6,630 bases of DNA, from assembly GCA_943914435.1 (NCBI GenBank), contig CALUBY010000045.1, forward strand, positions 1-6,630, written 5' to 3'. The stretch's first letter is position 1; each line of letters begins with the position of its first letter. The position numbers and the translations under genes were made by a program. The stretch is from an uncultured bacterium (GTDB lineage: Bacteria; Patescibacteriota; Minisyncoccia; Phycocordibacterales; Phycocordibacteraceae). Shown piece after piece: positions 1 through 6,509 of this stretch. The notes beneath the pieces were generated by a model. It worked only from the letters and a program-made list of their open reading frames with translations, was not told where the DNA came from and did not search any database.

Positions 1-839
1 TGTTCGCTCAGTACTTAATCGGAAACCTTCTTTCCGGATTTCTTATTTTCTATACAAAGAGTTCTGTTCTCTTTGCAAGCTGGCCGTTCCTCGTACTTAT
101 TCTGATTATCTTTGTGGGGAATGAGTGGTTTCGGAAGTACAAGGACCGCATTGCTTTTATCGCGGTACTCTTTTTCTTCACGGTATACGCATATGCGATA
201 TTCGCTCTTCCTCTATTCCTTGGAAGGCTTGGTCCGTGGGTGTTTGTTGGAAGTACGGCACTTGCCCTCAGTGCATTCACGTTTTACATGCTGCTTCTTC
301 GGATGGCCGGCAACGCACGTCTGACGCAGAGTATTACCATCATCAGGGTAGCGGTTGTAGGTATTACCGTCGCCCTTTCAGTATCGTATTTTACGGGCCT
401 CGTGCCACCCATTCCGCTCTCATTAAAGGAAGGGGCTATCTATCATGATGTGCGAGTAGTGAATGGTACCTATGAGCTTACGGGGGAAGACATGCGGCCA
501 TGGTGGGATATTCGCCCGCAGAAGGTGCAGGTGGCACCGGGACAGTCTTTGTTTGCCTTTGCGTCCGTGTTTGCGCCCGTACGCTTTGGTGCAACGGTTG
601 TGCACCGGTGGCAATACTATGATTCACGCACGAAATCCTGGATAACACAGAGTCGTATTGCATTTCCTATAACAGGCGGCAGGCTCGGAGGGTATCGTGG
701 ATACTCTGAGGTATCAACCGTCTCCCCAGGTGAATGGCGGGTGCGTGTTGAAACAGAGAACGGTCAGGTGATTGGGCAAATGCGATTTACGGTTGAGCGC
801 GTAACGGCACCACTCATATTGCATGAAGAGACACGCTAA
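1..839 (+). CDS. Multi-pass membrane protein with C-terminal DUF2914 domain (5' partial)
   Basis: The reading frame is open from base 3 at the left edge to TAA at 837-839, giving 278 visible residues, so the true start lies outside the window. A GTG at 114 is in frame but sits inside a membrane helix and is not a credible start. About five hydrophobic segments come first, including one around SWPFLVLILIIFVGNEW, one around FIAVLFFFTVYAYAIFALPL and a last one ending in SYFTGLVPPIPL. A soluble C-terminal part of about 120 residues follows. It contains VVHRWQYYD, a GGRLGGYRGYSE stretch and SPGEWRVRVETENGQVIGQ, which match my memory of DUF2914 (HRW near the start, GEWRV-x-V near the end). The function of this family is not known to me. 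The soluble domain probably lies outside the membrane with a beta-sandwich-like fold, but that is inference. The gene converges on the minus-strand block with 41 nt between stop codons. Confidence 0.85.
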   Translation, partial: FAQYLIGNLLSGFLIFYTKSSVLFASWPFLVLILIIFVGNEWFRKYKDRIAFIAVLFFFTVYAYAIFALPLFLGRLGPWVFVGSTALALSAFTFYMLLLRMAGNARLTQSITIIRVAVVGITVALSVSYFTGLVPPIPLSLKEGAIYHDVRVVNGTYELTGEDMRPWWDIRPQKVQVAPGQSLFAFASVFAPVRFGATVVHRWQYYDSRTKSWITQSRIAFPITGGRLGGYRGYSEVSTVSPGEWRVRVETENGQVIGQMRFTVERVTAPLILHEETR

Positions 840-867
840 AAAAGACCTCCGCGTGGAGGTCTTTTTT
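838..867. terminator. Bidirectional Rho-independent terminator
   Basis: Six A (838-843), a perfect 7-bp stem GACCTCC/GGAGGTC (844-850 with 855-861), a GCGT tetraloop and six T (862-867). Because the A-run pairs with the T-run and is a T-run on the other strand, the element can end transcription from both sides. It lies between the convergent DUF2914 and hsp20 genes and overlaps the last two bases of the DUF2914 stop codon. Confidence 0.93.
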
Positions 868-880
868 GAAAGGGCTTTCT

Positions 881-1393
881 TTATCCAGCCTTAACGCGTA
901 GCTTCGTTTGCCGTGCTTTGTCGAGCTTTGGAAGGATGATTGAAAGAAGGCCGTCTTTTGCCCCTGCGCTACAGTTATCGACATCAACCTCCTGCGGAAG
1001 GAGAATGGTTCGTGAAAAAGAGCCCCAGAATAGTTCTCGTGTAAAATAGTCCGACTCATCAACCGAGTCGCGCTCATCTCGGGATCCTTCAATAACCACC
1101 ATGTCTCGACTGATGGACACGTTGAGTTCGTCAGGGCGGACACCGGCAACAAATGCACGAATGACAATTTCATTGGTCGTCTGATATACATCGACCGGTA
1201 GCTGGCCTTCGCTTTGATCTTCTTCAAGAACGTTTGCGAGTGTTCTTGGTGTCTGCGCCTCAGGCATACGGCCTCGTGACGGAGTTTGCATGGGATGGTG
1301 CTGCATGGGCATCACGTCATCGTCGAACGCGTCGTAGTGATCATCGACGGGTGCGGAGGGGCCGAGGCGATCGAAGAAGGAGCGTTTTTTCAT
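881..1393 (-). CDS. hsp20: Hsp20/alpha-crystallin family small heat shock protein
   Basis: 170 residues; an ATP-independent cytoplasmic chaperone that would hold unfolding proteins and normally forms oligomers (family knowledge). The alpha-crystallin domain spans about residues 64-157. It starts with QLPVDVYQTTNEIVIRA, continues through the AGVRPDELNVSIS and VVIEGSR strands and the YFTRELFWGSFSRTILLP stretch, and closes with the signature AGAKDGLLSIILPK (143-156, the usual A-x-x-x-G-x-L consensus). The short tail contains L-R-V (165-167), a possible weak version of the C-terminal I-x-I/V motif used in oligomer assembly. The N-terminal arm of about 60 residues is acidic and then rich in Met, His, Pro and Gln, and is expected to be disordered. 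The gene starts 16 nt after the prsW stop, so the two are probably co-transcribed. I see no Shine-Dalgarno sequence before the ATG and no clear own promoter or CIRCE-like repeat. Confidence 0.93.
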   Translation of the reverse strand: MKKRSFFDRLGPSAPVDDHYDAFDDDVMPMQHHPMQTPSRGRMPEAQTPRTLANVLEEDQSEGQLPVDVYQTTNEIVIRAFVAGVRPDELNVSISRDMVVIEGSRDERDSVDESDYFTRELFWGSFSRTILLPQEVDVDNCSAGAKDGLLSIILPKLDKARQTKLRVKAG

Positions 1394-1409
1394 AAGCGAG
1401 GCGTAAGGA

Positions 1410-2123
1410 CTAAATATCGCACGTGTTTTTTGGTAATCGATCGTAGCGTAGGTATTTCAGGAGTTCAAAGAGGGCGAAGAGTATGACGGCCCCGCTCCAT
1501 ACCAGGAAGAAGGCCATGAGCGTGGATGAACCGCTTCCATCAATTATAAGGAAGTTGAAAAGGGCATGCAATGCGATTGCAAGGATAAGTCCACCTGCTG
1601 CAAAGATGACGCGTATGATGCGAGGCTTTCGGAATGAGAAGGCGAGAGCAAATCCAATAGTAGAAGAGGCAATAACATGAAGAAGGGTAGAGCCAATGAA
1701 GCGCAGATTTCCAGTAAGAAGCCCCTCGATATAATTTCCGCCGGAGAGTGGTCCTATGAGGAAGAGAGTATTCTCAAGTGCCGCAAACCCAAGAGCAACG
1801 GTGAGCATGTAAATAACAAAATCAATTGATTCGTTTACATGTCTGCGCCACAGAATAACGATAGCCGCGAGTAAATACTTCACGGTTTCCTCAATGGCGG
1901 CCCAGGCAACAATCACCGGAATACCTGCGGGCAGTGCGAGCACGGCGAATCGCTCAAGCGGAAGTACTAAAGGAACGGAAAGAAACCCCGCAGCAACCGC
2001 AAGTGCGATCATGAAGCGTGGTTCTGGGCACCGGCGGTCCTCATTTAAAAGGAAATACAGCCATATCATGGCAGGAAGAATTCCGCCGAGAAAGGCGTAG
2101 AGAAGGGTCTCGAACGAAAGCAT
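1410..2123 (-). CDS. prsW: PrsW-family glutamic-type intramembrane protease
   Basis: 237 residues from the ATG at 2123-2121. Nearly the whole protein is hydrophobic, with roughly seven to eight membrane helices. It carries the family motifs: EETVK (E78, E79, K82; the EExxK signature), FAALEN (F113 to E117, N118), H149 in LLHVIASS, and HALFNF (H186). PrsW proteins cleave membrane-bound substrates; Bacillus subtilis PrsW starts degradation of the anti-sigma factor RsiW. No anti-sigma or sigma factor is visible here, so the substrate is unknown. A longer reading from TTG at 2144 would add only MRRYTRT and would translate the putative -10 box, so I prefer the ATG. It follows valS by 73 nt and precedes hsp20 by 16 nt, suggesting a small protein-quality or membrane-stress operon (inference). 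Orthology to B. subtilis PrsW beyond family level is not claimed. Confidence 0.88.
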   Translation of the reverse strand: MLSFETLLYAFLGGILPAMIWLYFLLNEDRRCPEPRFMIALAVAAGFLSVPLVLPLERFAVLALPAGIPVIVAWAAIEETVKYLLAAIVILWRRHVNESIDFVIYMLTVALGFAALENTLFLIGPLSGGNYIEGLLTGNLRFIGSTLLHVIASSTIGFALAFSFRKPRIIRVIFAAGGLILAIALHALFNFLIIDGSGSSTLMAFFLVWSGAVILFALFELLKYLRYDRLPKNTCDI

Positions 2124-2129
2124 GGTCCT

Positions 2130-2135
2130 AGTATA
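2130..2135 (-). promoter_or_regulatory. Putative -10 box of prsW, leaderless spacing
   Basis: TATACT on the minus strand ends 6 nt before the ATG of prsW (TATACT-AGGACC-ATG), so a usual start site would fall at or next to the A of the ATG. No convincing -35 box is seen 16-18 nt upstream. A short inverted repeat CGCC-N5-GGCG (2137-2149) lies immediately upstream of the box. AGGA is present, but only 2 nt from the ATG, too close for normal ribosome binding. Confidence 0.4.
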
Positions 2136-2196
2136 ACGCCTCAATGGCGGAACACTGGTGCGTAAAAGGAGGGTGGTAGGGACTTAATCCTGTCTA

Positions 2197-4347
2197 TTAC
2201 GTTCGAGAGACGGGCCATGCCGTCACCATGAGAAGGGTGTCGGTAGTGCGAACGCTCTTCCAAATCTCTTCCGTTACAAACGGCATGAACGGATGAAGAA
2301 GGGTAAGGAGATCAGTGAGGAGGGAGAGAAGAAGTGCCTTCCGTGATGTTTTCGCTTCTTCATCGCTGCCGGCAAAGATCGTCTTTGACTCTTCGATAAT
2401 CTGGTCAGCAAGACGGCTCCAGGCAAAATGATAGAGCTTCTCTGCAGCAAGATAGATGCGGTGCTCATCGATGTCAGTGGTAACGAGAGCGGCAAGTGCG
2501 GCTAGCTCATCCTTAATGAGACGGTCGGTTTTAGTGAGGTTCGCTGCACGATCAGCACCTTCGGTTTCAGTAAGGATGTAGCGGGTGATGTTCCAAAGTT
2601 TATTCGCGAAATTCTTATACCCCTTAATTTTGTCCTCACTAATACGAGTGTCAGTGCCCGGAGTATTACCCACAATGAGTGCCATGCGGGCCGCATCCGC
2701 TCCATAGGTTTTTGTTATCTCAAGAGGGTCAAGATTGTTTCCAAGAGACTTAGACATCTTGCGTCCCTGAGCATCTCGAACAAGGCCGTGGAGATAGACG
2801 GTCTTAAACGGAACGGTGTCGAGTGCGAAGCCGGTCATGAGAATCATGCGAGCAACCCAGAAAAAGAGAATATCGTATCCGGTTTCAATAAGAGCGGTGG
2901 GGTGATAGGTGGCGAGCTCAGGGGTTTGGTCAGGCCAGCCGAGCGTTGAGAATGTCCAAAGACCTGAAGAGAACCATGTATCAAGCGTGTCCTCGTCCTG
3001 TGTCCATCCCTCACCCTCGGGTGCTTCGCCAACGACTATTTCTCCACCCTTGTACCAAACGGGTACTCGATGGCCATACCAAATCTGTCGACTAATACAC
3101 CAGTCGCGCAGGTTTTCAATCCAATGGAAATAGGTTTTATCAAAATGCTCGGGAATAATTTTGATACGTCCGTCTTGTACGGGCTCAAGCATGAGCTGTT
3201 TGAGTGATTTGCCTCGGCCGGGAATTTCTTTCGTTACATCTATGAACCACTGCAGTTTTGGAAGTGGCTCGATAATGCCACTGGTGCGCTCTGCAAGAGA
3301 AATATTTTGAGAGATGTCTTCTTCTTTTTCGAGAAGACCTTCTTCCTTGAGCCACTCAACAACCATGTCGCGTGCTTCAGACACTTTCTTTCCGTTCAGG
3401 CGACCATCAACGGTCATTTTTGCGTATTCATTTATTACCTGTACGCGCGGCAGGTCATGGCGCTCTGCAATGTCCCAGTCAATCTGACTATGAGCGGGAG
3501 TAACACCAAGAGCACCTGTTCCAAAAGCCGGATCAACCTCCGTGTCTGCAACTATGCGAACACTAATAGGTACTTCACAGAAAACGAGGTCGAAGGTCTT
3601 TCCTACAAATGCAGCGTATCGTTCATCGTCAGGATGCACCGCTACCGCCACATCACCAACCTTCGTTTCTGGTCGGGTCGTTGAAATACTAATAGGGAAA
3701 TCCTTTGCATACTTAAAAGTATAGAGTTTTGCCTTACGCTCTTCGTGGACAATTTCATCGTCCGATATTGTCGTTTGTCCTTTTGGATCCCAATTTACGA
3801 TTCGGTTTCCACGATAGATAAGACCCGCGTCATACATTTGTTTAAAGACGGTGTGGACGGCACGGGTGCGCGCTGCGTCGAGCGTGAATGCTTCGCGGGA
3901 CCAGTCGAGGGACGCACCCATCACTTTTAGCTGGCTCACGATAGTGTCGTGACTTTCTGTGGCAAAAGTCCCTATACGCGCAAGAAGCTCATCTCGACCA
4001 AGGTCGTGACGGCTCTTACCCTCCTTCTTCATAATCTCTTTTTCAACCACGGACTGTGTGGCGATTGCAGCGTGATCGGTGCCTGGAATCCAGAGTGTTC
4101 GCTTTCCTTGCATGCGCTTGGCACGAACAAACACGTCTTCTACCGCGAGCATGAGCGCATGGCCCATGTGGAGTCTTCCGGTGACGTTTGGGGGAGGAAG
4201 AACGATAGAGTAGCTTTCAGCGTCAGGCGCAGTAAGGCCGTCCTCAATCATCCGATCAGGATTGAAATAGCCGCTCTCTTCCCATTCTTGATAGATACGG
4301 GGCTCTGTTTTTGACGCGTCGTAGGGCGAAAGGAATTTATCATCCAT
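2197..4347 (-). CDS. valS: Valyl-tRNA synthetase (ValRS), short form without C-terminal arm
   Basis: 716 residues; a class I synthetase that charges tRNA-Val with valine using ATP in the cytoplasm. Visible in order: an N-terminal catalytic part with the HIGH-type motif HMGH (60-63, in PPPNVTGRLHMGH); GTDHAAIATQ (89-98); NWDPKGQTTISD (185-196); a CP1 editing domain with STTRPET (222-228) and FGTGALGVTPAHSQIDW (275-291); WCISRQIWYGHRVPVWY (416-432); DTLDTWFSSGLW (453-464); the KMSKS loop (530-534); then the helical anticodon-binding domain with GYKNFANKLWN. It ends after HPFMPFVTEEIW and WPVSRT. The C-terminal coiled-coil arm of longer ValRS (E. coli is about 950 residues) is absent. No zinc-ribbon cysteines occur between WCISRQ and DTWFSS. 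The editing motif reads AHSQID where many ValRS have AHDPND; the second Asp (D290) is kept. I chose ATG at 4347 (MDDKFLSP); the TTG at 4365 would read through the putative promoter. The gene lies 50 nt after tsaD. Confidence 0.97.
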   Translation of the reverse strand: MDDKFLSPYDASKTEPRIYQEWEESGYFNPDRMIEDGLTAPDAESYSIVLPPPNVTGRLHMGHALMLAVEDVFVRAKRMQGKRTLWIPGTDHAAIATQSVVEKEIMKKEGKSRHDLGRDELLARIGTFATESHDTIVSQLKVMGASLDWSREAFTLDAARTRAVHTVFKQMYDAGLIYRGNRIVNWDPKGQTTISDDEIVHEERKAKLYTFKYAKDFPISISTTRPETKVGDVAVAVHPDDERYAAFVGKTFDLVFCEVPISVRIVADTEVDPAFGTGALGVTPAHSQIDWDIAERHDLPRVQVINEYAKMTVDGRLNGKKVSEARDMVVEWLKEEGLLEKEEDISQNISLAERTSGIIEPLPKLQWFIDVTKEIPGRGKSLKQLMLEPVQDGRIKIIPEHFDKTYFHWIENLRDWCISRQIWYGHRVPVWYKGGEIVVGEAPEGEGWTQDEDTLDTWFSSGLWTFSTLGWPDQTPELATYHPTALIETGYDILFFWVARMILMTGFALDTVPFKTVYLHGLVRDAQGRKMSKSLGNNLDPLEITKTYGADAARMALIVGNTPGTDTRISEDKIKGYKNFANKLWNITRYILTETEGADRAANLTKTDRLIKDELAALAALVTTDIDEHRIYLAAEKLYHFAWSRLADQIIEESKTIFAGSDEEAKTSRKALLLSLLTDLLTLLHPFMPFVTEEIWKSVRTTDTLLMVTAWPVSRT

Positions 4348-4355
4348 GTATAAGG

Positions 4356-4364
4356 AATATAGCA
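4356..4364 (-). promoter_or_regulatory. Putative extended -10 promoter of valS, near-leaderless
   Basis: TGCTATATT on the minus strand fits an extended -10 (TGn plus TATATT). The box ends 8 nt before the valS ATG, so transcription would begin within about two bases of the start codon. No TTGACA-like -35 stands out, which an extended -10 may not need. It lies in the 50-nt gap after tsaD, where no terminator is seen, so readthrough from tsaD is also likely. Confidence 0.45.
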
Positions 4365-4397
4365 AATATGAACGAAAATGCCCCGTTTTCTCTCGTA

Positions 4398-5579
4398 CTA
4401 GGTTATGGAAAGGTTGCCGTTGGCGCGCATGTCCTCAGGCAGAAGAAACGCTCCATGAAGAGCTCGATAGTATCCCGCAATACCAATCATAATTGCGTTA
4501 TCGGTGGTGAATCGTACTGCAGGAAGGAAGAGGGTTACGTCAGGGTGTTCCTTAGCAATCATTTCGGTGAACACTCTCCTCAGGTGGGTGTTTGCGGACA
4601 CACCACCACCAAGTACGAGTGTTTTTGCTCGGGTTTCCTGTAAAGCGCGTGAGGTCTTTGCAAAGAGTACGTCAGCAACCGCTTCTTCAAATGAGTGGGC
4701 AATTTCTTCCTTCTCCGTTTCCGTGAGGGTTCGATTCTTTATGAGATAGAGAACGGCTGTTTTTAATCCTGAGAATGAGAAGTCACAGCTCGCCTCTTTT
4801 ATCATAGGACGAGGAAGAGGTGGAAGGGTAGTGTTCCCTCTATCACGTGCCTGTTCAGCACGTTTTGAAATCTCCGGACCACCCGGATAGGGAAGCTGGA
4901 GCATGCGCGCGACTTTGTCGTATGCTTCGCCGACCGCATCATCTTTTGTGGCGCCAACAAGCTCGTACGAGAGCCATTCATTCATCGAAACAAGTTCTGT
5001 ATGTCCGCCTGAGATAAGGAGTCCGAGTAGGGGGAGCTCAATGTTTTGAATAGAAAAACGTGACGGGTCGTGTTCGTCGGGTGTGGTAAGTGCTGAAAGG
5101 AGGTGTCCCTCCATGTGGTTCACGCCAACAAGAGGCTTGTTCCATGCAAGCGCGAGTGCTTTAGCAAAATTAACCCCGACCCATAAAGCAGGTTCAAGAC
5201 CAGGACCATGAGTCACGGCTATGACATCGATATCCGGTGCTTCATACGTGTTTAGAAACGCTACGAGAGCATTTGAAAGACCTGGCTCGCGCTCAAGAAG
5301 CGTTATAAGAGTGTTCTTCGTTTCTTGATTAAGTTCAGTCTTTGCTGGCGTGAGCATATATGCTTCGGCAAGACTCTGAGCGAGTATAGGCACCAGGTTT
5401 TTTGCGTGTTCGCGTTTAGCGACCGCAGGATACACTCCACCAAACTCCTGGTGGATATCTATCTGAGACAAAAGAGCGTTCCCGAGTAGAGTGAACGATG
5501 CCGCGCTCGTGTCCCCGGTCGCTTCAAGTATAGAGACGGCCGTCTCATCACAGCTGGTTTCAATCGCGAGTATTTTCAT
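4398..5579 (-). CDS. tsaD: tRNA N6-adenosine threonylcarbamoyltransferase TsaD
   Basis: 393 residues, Kae1/Qri7/TsaD family (ASKHA fold). It transfers the threonylcarbamoyl group from TC-AMP to A37 of ANN-decoding tRNAs, normally working with TsaB and TsaE, which are not in this window. Evidence: N-terminal MKILAIETSCDET (phosphate-binding start), metal ligands H155 and H159 in HMEGH, SGGHTEL (190-196), the signature GATKDDAVGEAYDKVAR (209-225), FSFSGLKTAV (268-276), GGGVSAN (324-330) and D360 in TTDNA, the third metal ligand. Typical TsaD is about 335-350 residues. The surplus is mostly an extra segment at about 75-115 (with LLEREPGL) just before IDVIAVTHGPGLEPALWVG. The start is fixed by the canonical N-terminus, which forces a 20-nt overlap with the end of the DHH gene, so translation is probably coupled. 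No Shine-Dalgarno sequence is visible. Confidence 0.97.
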   Translation of the reverse strand: MKILAIETSCDETAVSILEATGDTSAASFTLLGNALLSQIDIHQEFGGVYPAVAKREHAKNLVPILAQSLAEAYMLTPAKTELNQETKNTLITLLEREPGLSNALVAFLNTYEAPDIDVIAVTHGPGLEPALWVGVNFAKALALAWNKPLVGVNHMEGHLLSALTTPDEHDPSRFSIQNIELPLLGLLISGGHTELVSMNEWLSYELVGATKDDAVGEAYDKVARMLQLPYPGGPEISKRAEQARDRGNTTLPPLPRPMIKEASCDFSFSGLKTAVLYLIKNRTLTETEKEEIAHSFEEAVADVLFAKTSRALQETRAKTLVLGGGVSANTHLRRVFTEMIAKEHPDVTLFLPAVRFTTDNAIMIGIAGYYRALHGAFLLPEDMRANGNLSIT

Positions 5580-6423
5580 TGGTCTCTACAATGGTCCACG
5601 GCATAGGGCCGCCCGCAGGAATAAGGAATCCGGACGAGCTCTTGTGTCCGTTTCCTCCATACTTCTGAGCAATGCGAGACACATCAATCGAACCGTCTCC
5701 GCGGATAGACACACCAAAGCCTTTAGGATGTGCGCTCACCACAAGCGAAAACGGTCCGTGCTTCTTTGCAAGCATATTCCCCACGAGCGACTTCATGGGT
5801 TTGAAAGGATGTGCAGTAGCAAAATACACTTCGTGTCCTTCAAATAATACGAGCTTTGCGTGTTCGGCAGCAAGAGTGGCGAGTAGTTCAAAGTACTCAG
5901 CGTAGGTGCGTACTTTCTGAAGAAAGGCGTCACTTGTTTCTGGTTGATCAAGGAGCGTGCAGAGCGCATCCCAGTCTTCAAAGTCGTACGGCTTTACGGC
6001 TATATACGATATAACTGCACGCGTGTCCGGCAGGGTAAAGCGAAACAGGTCGTCATCCTCAATGAAGGAAAGGAGGGTGGGAAGAGGAGTTGTCGGATGG
6101 AAATAGTTCCAGGCAAGTACGGCACCTGAGTGCTCGTTATCAAATACGGACCCGAGAAATGATTCGGTGACGTCACGGACTCCCTCATGATGGTCAAGGG
6201 CAATGAGGCTTTTTGCCGACGCAGCAATGGCATCCATGCGCTCTTTGTCATACACGAAGTCGATGAAAATAAGATCTGCACCGGTTACGTCCGGAATCTC
6301 GTCGTCACCTCGAGTAAGGGGCACGTAGGTTGCGTCACTGCCATACTTCTTCCACGCAGCATATGCGCCCCCAAACCCGTCAGGGCAGTTTCCGTGATAG
6401 AAGATAATAGTACGAGGTGTCAT
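5560..6423 (-). CDS. DHH-family phosphoesterase
   Basis: 287 residues, cytoplasmic. The DHH motifs appear in order: FYHGNCPDGFGGAYAAW at the N-terminus (motif I region, Asp15), IDFVYD (54-59, motif II), LDHHEG (76-81, the DHH motif itself), NEHSGAVLAW (96-105), IEDDDLFRF (121-129, motif IV Asp) and a C-terminal substrate-binding part ending in GGNGHKSSSGF (256-266), the GGGH-type DHHA1 loop. Such enzymes use two divalent metals (usually Mn) to hydrolyse phosphoesters. Relatives include NrnA-type nanoRNase/pAp phosphatase and uncharacterised DHH hydrolases, and the exact substrate cannot be read from the sequence. The variant CPDG motif I resembles phage and uncharacterised bacterial members more than RecJ, and the length is far below RecJ. 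It is the first protein gene after tRNA-Val and its 3' end overlaps tsaD by 20 nt, so the two form an operon. The ATG start is supported by the -10 box just upstream; no Shine-Dalgarno sequence is seen. Confidence 0.9.
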   Translation of the reverse strand: MTPRTIIFYHGNCPDGFGGAYAAWKKYGSDATYVPLTRGDDEIPDVTGADLIFIDFVYDKERMDAIAASAKSLIALDHHEGVRDVTESFLGSVFDNEHSGAVLAWNYFHPTTPLPTLLSFIEDDDLFRFTLPDTRAVISYIAVKPYDFEDWDALCTLLDQPETSDAFLQKVRTYAEYFELLATLAAEHAKLVLFEGHEVYFATAHPFKPMKSLVGNMLAKKHGPFSLVVSAHPKGFGVSIRGDGSIDVSRIAQKYGGNGHKSSSGFLIPAGGPMPWTIVETNENTRD

Positions 6424-6429
6424 AGATTC

Positions 6430-6435
6430 GTTATA
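6430..6435 (-). promoter_or_regulatory. Putative -10 box of the DHH-tsaD operon, leaderless spacing
   Basis: TATAAC on the minus strand ends 6 nt before the ATG (TATAAC-GAATCT-ATG), the same spacing as at prsW. A second TATA-like hexamer, TAATAC (6438-6443), lies just upstream. No clear -35 box is present at 16-18 nt. The site is downstream of the tRNA hairpin, so it would supply separate transcription of the protein genes. Confidence 0.4.
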
Positions 6436-6474
6436 GCGTATTACGGCAGCAGGCGCGAGCTATGTTCTAAATGA

Positions 6475-6507
6475 AGAACGGGCTAGGCACAAGGCCTAGC
6501 CCGTTCT
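6475..6507 (-). terminator. Strong hairpin behind tRNA-Val, probable terminator
   Basis: A perfect 14-bp stem AGAACGGGCTAGGC/GCCTAGCCCGTTCT (6475-6488 with 6494-6507) with a 5-nt loop starts 2 nt after the encoded CCA of the tRNA. On the minus strand it is followed by TCATTTAG, which is T-rich but not a proper T-run. It may therefore be a weak terminator, a processing or stabilising stem, or a partial block allowing some readthrough into the DHH gene. On the plus strand no T-run follows. Confidence 0.65.
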
Positions 6508-6509
6508 CT

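Noticed and set aside
114..839. GTG at 114 as start of the DUF2914 protein
   Set aside because: The frame is open to the window edge and the upstream residues continue a credible membrane region, so the gene is simply cut at its 5' end.
868..879. Small GAAAG-GG-CTTTC repeat next to the terminator
   Set aside because: A two-base loop cannot close as a hairpin; the adjacent 838-867 element explains termination.
814..1227. Minus-strand frame of 137 codons overlapping hsp20
   Set aside because: It is out of frame with the clear Hsp20 sequence, crosses the terminator and has no recognisable domain.
2124..2144. TTG at 2144 as start of prsW
   Set aside because: It adds seven non-conserved residues that overlap the putative -10 box; the ATG at 2123 begins a typical first membrane helix.
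2137..2149. Inverted repeat CGCC-N5-GGCG upstream of prsW as an operator
   Set aside because: A 4-bp arm is expected by chance; mentioned only in the promoter entry.
2164..2173. Plus-strand AAAAGGAGGG resembling a Shine-Dalgarno site
   Set aside because: No start codon with a coding frame follows at a usable distance on the plus strand, and the opposite strand carries the valS-prsW gap.
3307..4314. Several plus-strand frames of 60-125 codons opposite valS
   Set aside because: They are antisense shadows of a strongly conserved synthetase and their translations look random.
4348..4365. TTG at 4365 as start of valS
   Set aside because: It would translate the extended -10 motif; MDDKFLSPYD at 4347 is a normal ValRS N-terminus.
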